From Lentisphaeria bacterium (lineage in GTDB: Bacteria; Verrucomicrobiota; Lentisphaeria; Victivallales; UBA1829), in assembly GCA_017963105.1 (NCBI GenBank), contig JAGCTY010000161.1, positions 1 through 43,111 of the forward strand: a stretch of DNA of 43,111 nucleotides. Reading direction: 5' to 3'. The translations under genes and the position numbers were made by a program. Positions 41,838 through 43,111 of this stretch are shown here, piece after piece. Positions within the stretch are counted from its first letter, which is position 1. Each line of letters begins with the position of its first letter. Under the pieces are notes generated by a model that was not told the origin of the DNA, did no database searches, and worked only from the letters and a program-made list of their open reading frames with translations.

Positions 41838-42848
41838 ATGAACAGCCTGCCTGCCGCGGTCGTCGGAGCGGGAACCGCGATCGTCGATCTGCTGGTCCGC
41901 GTCGACGATGAATTCCTGGCGCGGGAACTGCCCGGCGGACGAGGCAACACCACCTGGGTCGACGCCGCACGCCTGGATGAACTGATCAGACGGCTTCAGG
42001 AACGCGGTTTCCAGCTGGAAAAAGCGCCGGGCGGATCGACCGGAAACCTCCTCTGCGGGCTCTCCGAACTCGGCTGCGGCACGCGCTTCCTCGGATGGCT
42101 CGGCCTCGACGACGACGGCATATATTACCGCGACACCTTCGCGGAATCCGGCGGCGGAATCCACTCATTCAAATACCACCCGTCGAAACACACCGGCCGC
42201 TGCCTGAGCCTGGTCTCGCCCGACGCCGACCGATCCATGGTGACCGACCTCGGCGCTTCCGCCGAAATGCGCGCGGACGGGATCCGGCAGTCCGACCTGG
42301 ACGGCGCGGATCTGCTTCATACGGAAGGCTACCTGTGCGGGCTGAAGGACCGGACATTCCTGCCGCGCCTCCTCGAGCAAGCAAAAAACGCCGGGATCCC
42401 GGTGAGCTTCGACCTGGCGTCCTACGGGATCGTGCGGGAGTACCGCGACGAAATCCGTGAGTATCTGGACAAATACGTCGACGTCGTCTTCGCGAACGAA
42501 CTCGAGGCGGCGGAGTTCGCCGGGACGGACGATCCCGAATCCATGCTCGACGCCCTCGCGCGGCTCTGTCCCGTCGCCGCCGTCAAGCTCGGGGCGCTCG
42601 GCTCGCTCGTCCGCATGGACGGGCGTACGGCCAGGATCGCGCCGGAACCCGCGGACCCGGTCGACGCGACGGGCGCGGGCGACCTCTGGCAGGCCGGATT
42701 CCTGTTCGGCCGGTTGCACCACGCTCCGCCGGAAGTCTGCGGGCGGATCGGCTCGGTCCTGGGCGCGGCCGCCGTGTCCCATTTCGGGGCGCGCCTGCCG
42801 GAAACCGCCTGGCGTGAGCTGCGGCCACGCATCCGCGCCATGATCTGA
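41838..42848 (+). CDS. PfkB-family kinase, probably adenosine kinase
   Basis: A 336-aa ribokinase-fold kinase. APGGSTGN (about 69-76) is the substrate-binding Gly pair region, FANELEA the usual mid-motif and DATGAGDLWQAGFL carries the catalytic Asp and anion hole of the PfkB signature 2. Sequence alone does not fix the substrate. Its place between metK and ahcY points to adenosine, since AhcY releases adenosine from S-adenosylhomocysteine and phosphorylation would pull that reaction forward. GGGAG at 41824-41828 supports the ATG at 41838 over 41787. Confidence 0.85.
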   Translation: MNSLPAAVVGAGTAIVDLLVRVDDEFLARELPGGRGNTTWVDAARLDELIRRLQERGFQLEKAPGGSTGNLLCGLSELGCGTRFLGWLGLDDDGIYYRDTFAESGGGIHSFKYHPSKHTGRCLSLVSPDADRSMVTDLGASAEMRADGIRQSDLDGADLLHTEGYLCGLKDRTFLPRLLEQAKNAGIPVSFDLASYGIVREYRDEIREYLDKYVDVVFANELEAAEFAGTDDPESMLDALARLCPVAAVKLGALGSLVRMDGRTARIAPEPADPVDATGAGDLWQAGFLFGRLHHAPPEVCGRIGSVLGAAAVSHFGARLPETAWRELRPRIRAMI

Positions 42849-42887
42849 AAACTCTTTTCCATCAACCAACGATAAGGACTCCTCACA

Positions 42888-43111
42888 ATGACCGCGAAAA
42901 CAACCCGGAAGACCAAAGGCGAATATCTGGTCCGCGACATCGGACTGGCCGACTTCGGACGCAAGGAGATCGAGATCGCCGAGTACGAAATGCCCGGCCT
43001 CATGGCGATCCGCAAACAGTACAGCAAAGCCAAACCGCTCGCCGGGATCCGCATCATGGGCTGCCTGCACATGACCATCCAGACCGCCGTTCTCATCGAA
43101 ACCCTCGCCGA
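42888..43111 (+). CDS. ahcY: Adenosylhomocysteinase, 5' part (cut by window end)
   Basis: The first 74 residues of S-adenosylhomocysteine hydrolase, which splits SAH to homocysteine and adenosine. After a basic N-terminus, [52 protein letters not shown] match the conserved opening of the family, including the substrate-site segment [14 protein letters not shown] at 42874-42878 fits the ATG. It lies 39 bases after the kinase and completes the methyl-cycle operon. Confidence 0.93.
   Translation, partial: MTAKTTRKTKGEYLVRDIGLADFGRKEIEIAEYEMPGLMAIRKQYSKAKPLAGIRIMGCLHMTIQTAVLIETLA

Overview
The window is GC-rich, densely coded bacterial chromosome with 32 genes, the last one cut by the window end. 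I see no rRNA, tRNA, CRISPR array, transposase or phage gene. Several features suggest an anaerobic gut member of the PVC superphylum, most like Lentisphaerae/Victivallales: a HydF maturase for [FeFe]-hydrogenase, two exported GH2 glycosidases, a CdaA/YbbR c-di-AMP module, and a repeat-rich membrane protein with recurring TIxLKP-like motifs. This placement is inference; no marker gene here settles it.

Layout. 1-4.4 kb: a type I secretion ATPase and its HlyD-type adaptor behind a near-consensus promoter. 4.6-8.0 kb: rpmA, obgE, a FolM/PTR1-like short-chain reductase and a membrane-anchored coiled-coil protein. 8.1-12.3 kb: argG, ppk, mazG, ending in a good intrinsic terminator. 12.3-14.9 kb, minus strand: cdaA, cdaR and a hemolysin III/PAQR protein. 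15.1-17.9 kb, minus strand: a large fusion of membrane domain, acyltransferase and acyl-ACP synthetase (Aas-like). 18.1-19.5 kb: a TolC-type outer-membrane lipoprotein. 19.6-23.6 kb: gltX, def, a membrane protein and a bacterial Cdc123/D123-like ATP-grasp protein in one tight run. 23.8-32.6 kb: GH2 enzyme, hydF, an MFS transporter, a 678-base intergenic region that appears to encode a structured RNA plus operators, and a second GH2 enzyme. 32.8-35.3 kb, minus strand: the repeat-rich tail-anchored protein and a CNNM/CBS/CorC protein. 35.5-40.5 kb: a small secreted protein and a complete ABC importer (ATPase, binding protein, fused double permease). 40.6-43.1 kb: metK, a PfkB-type (adenosine?) kinase and ahcY, which together form an activated-methyl cycle operon.

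Promoters are unusually readable. At least eight have the same -10 hexamer TATATT, usually 16-17 bases from a TTGNNN -35. The items most worth a second look are the candidate structured RNA at 29465-29685, the Cdc123-like gene in a translation operon, the tandem inactive C39-like domains of the secretion ATPase, the DGA-to-DCA change in CdaA, the enlarged GltX, and the perfect 36-base coding repeats at 33290-33414.
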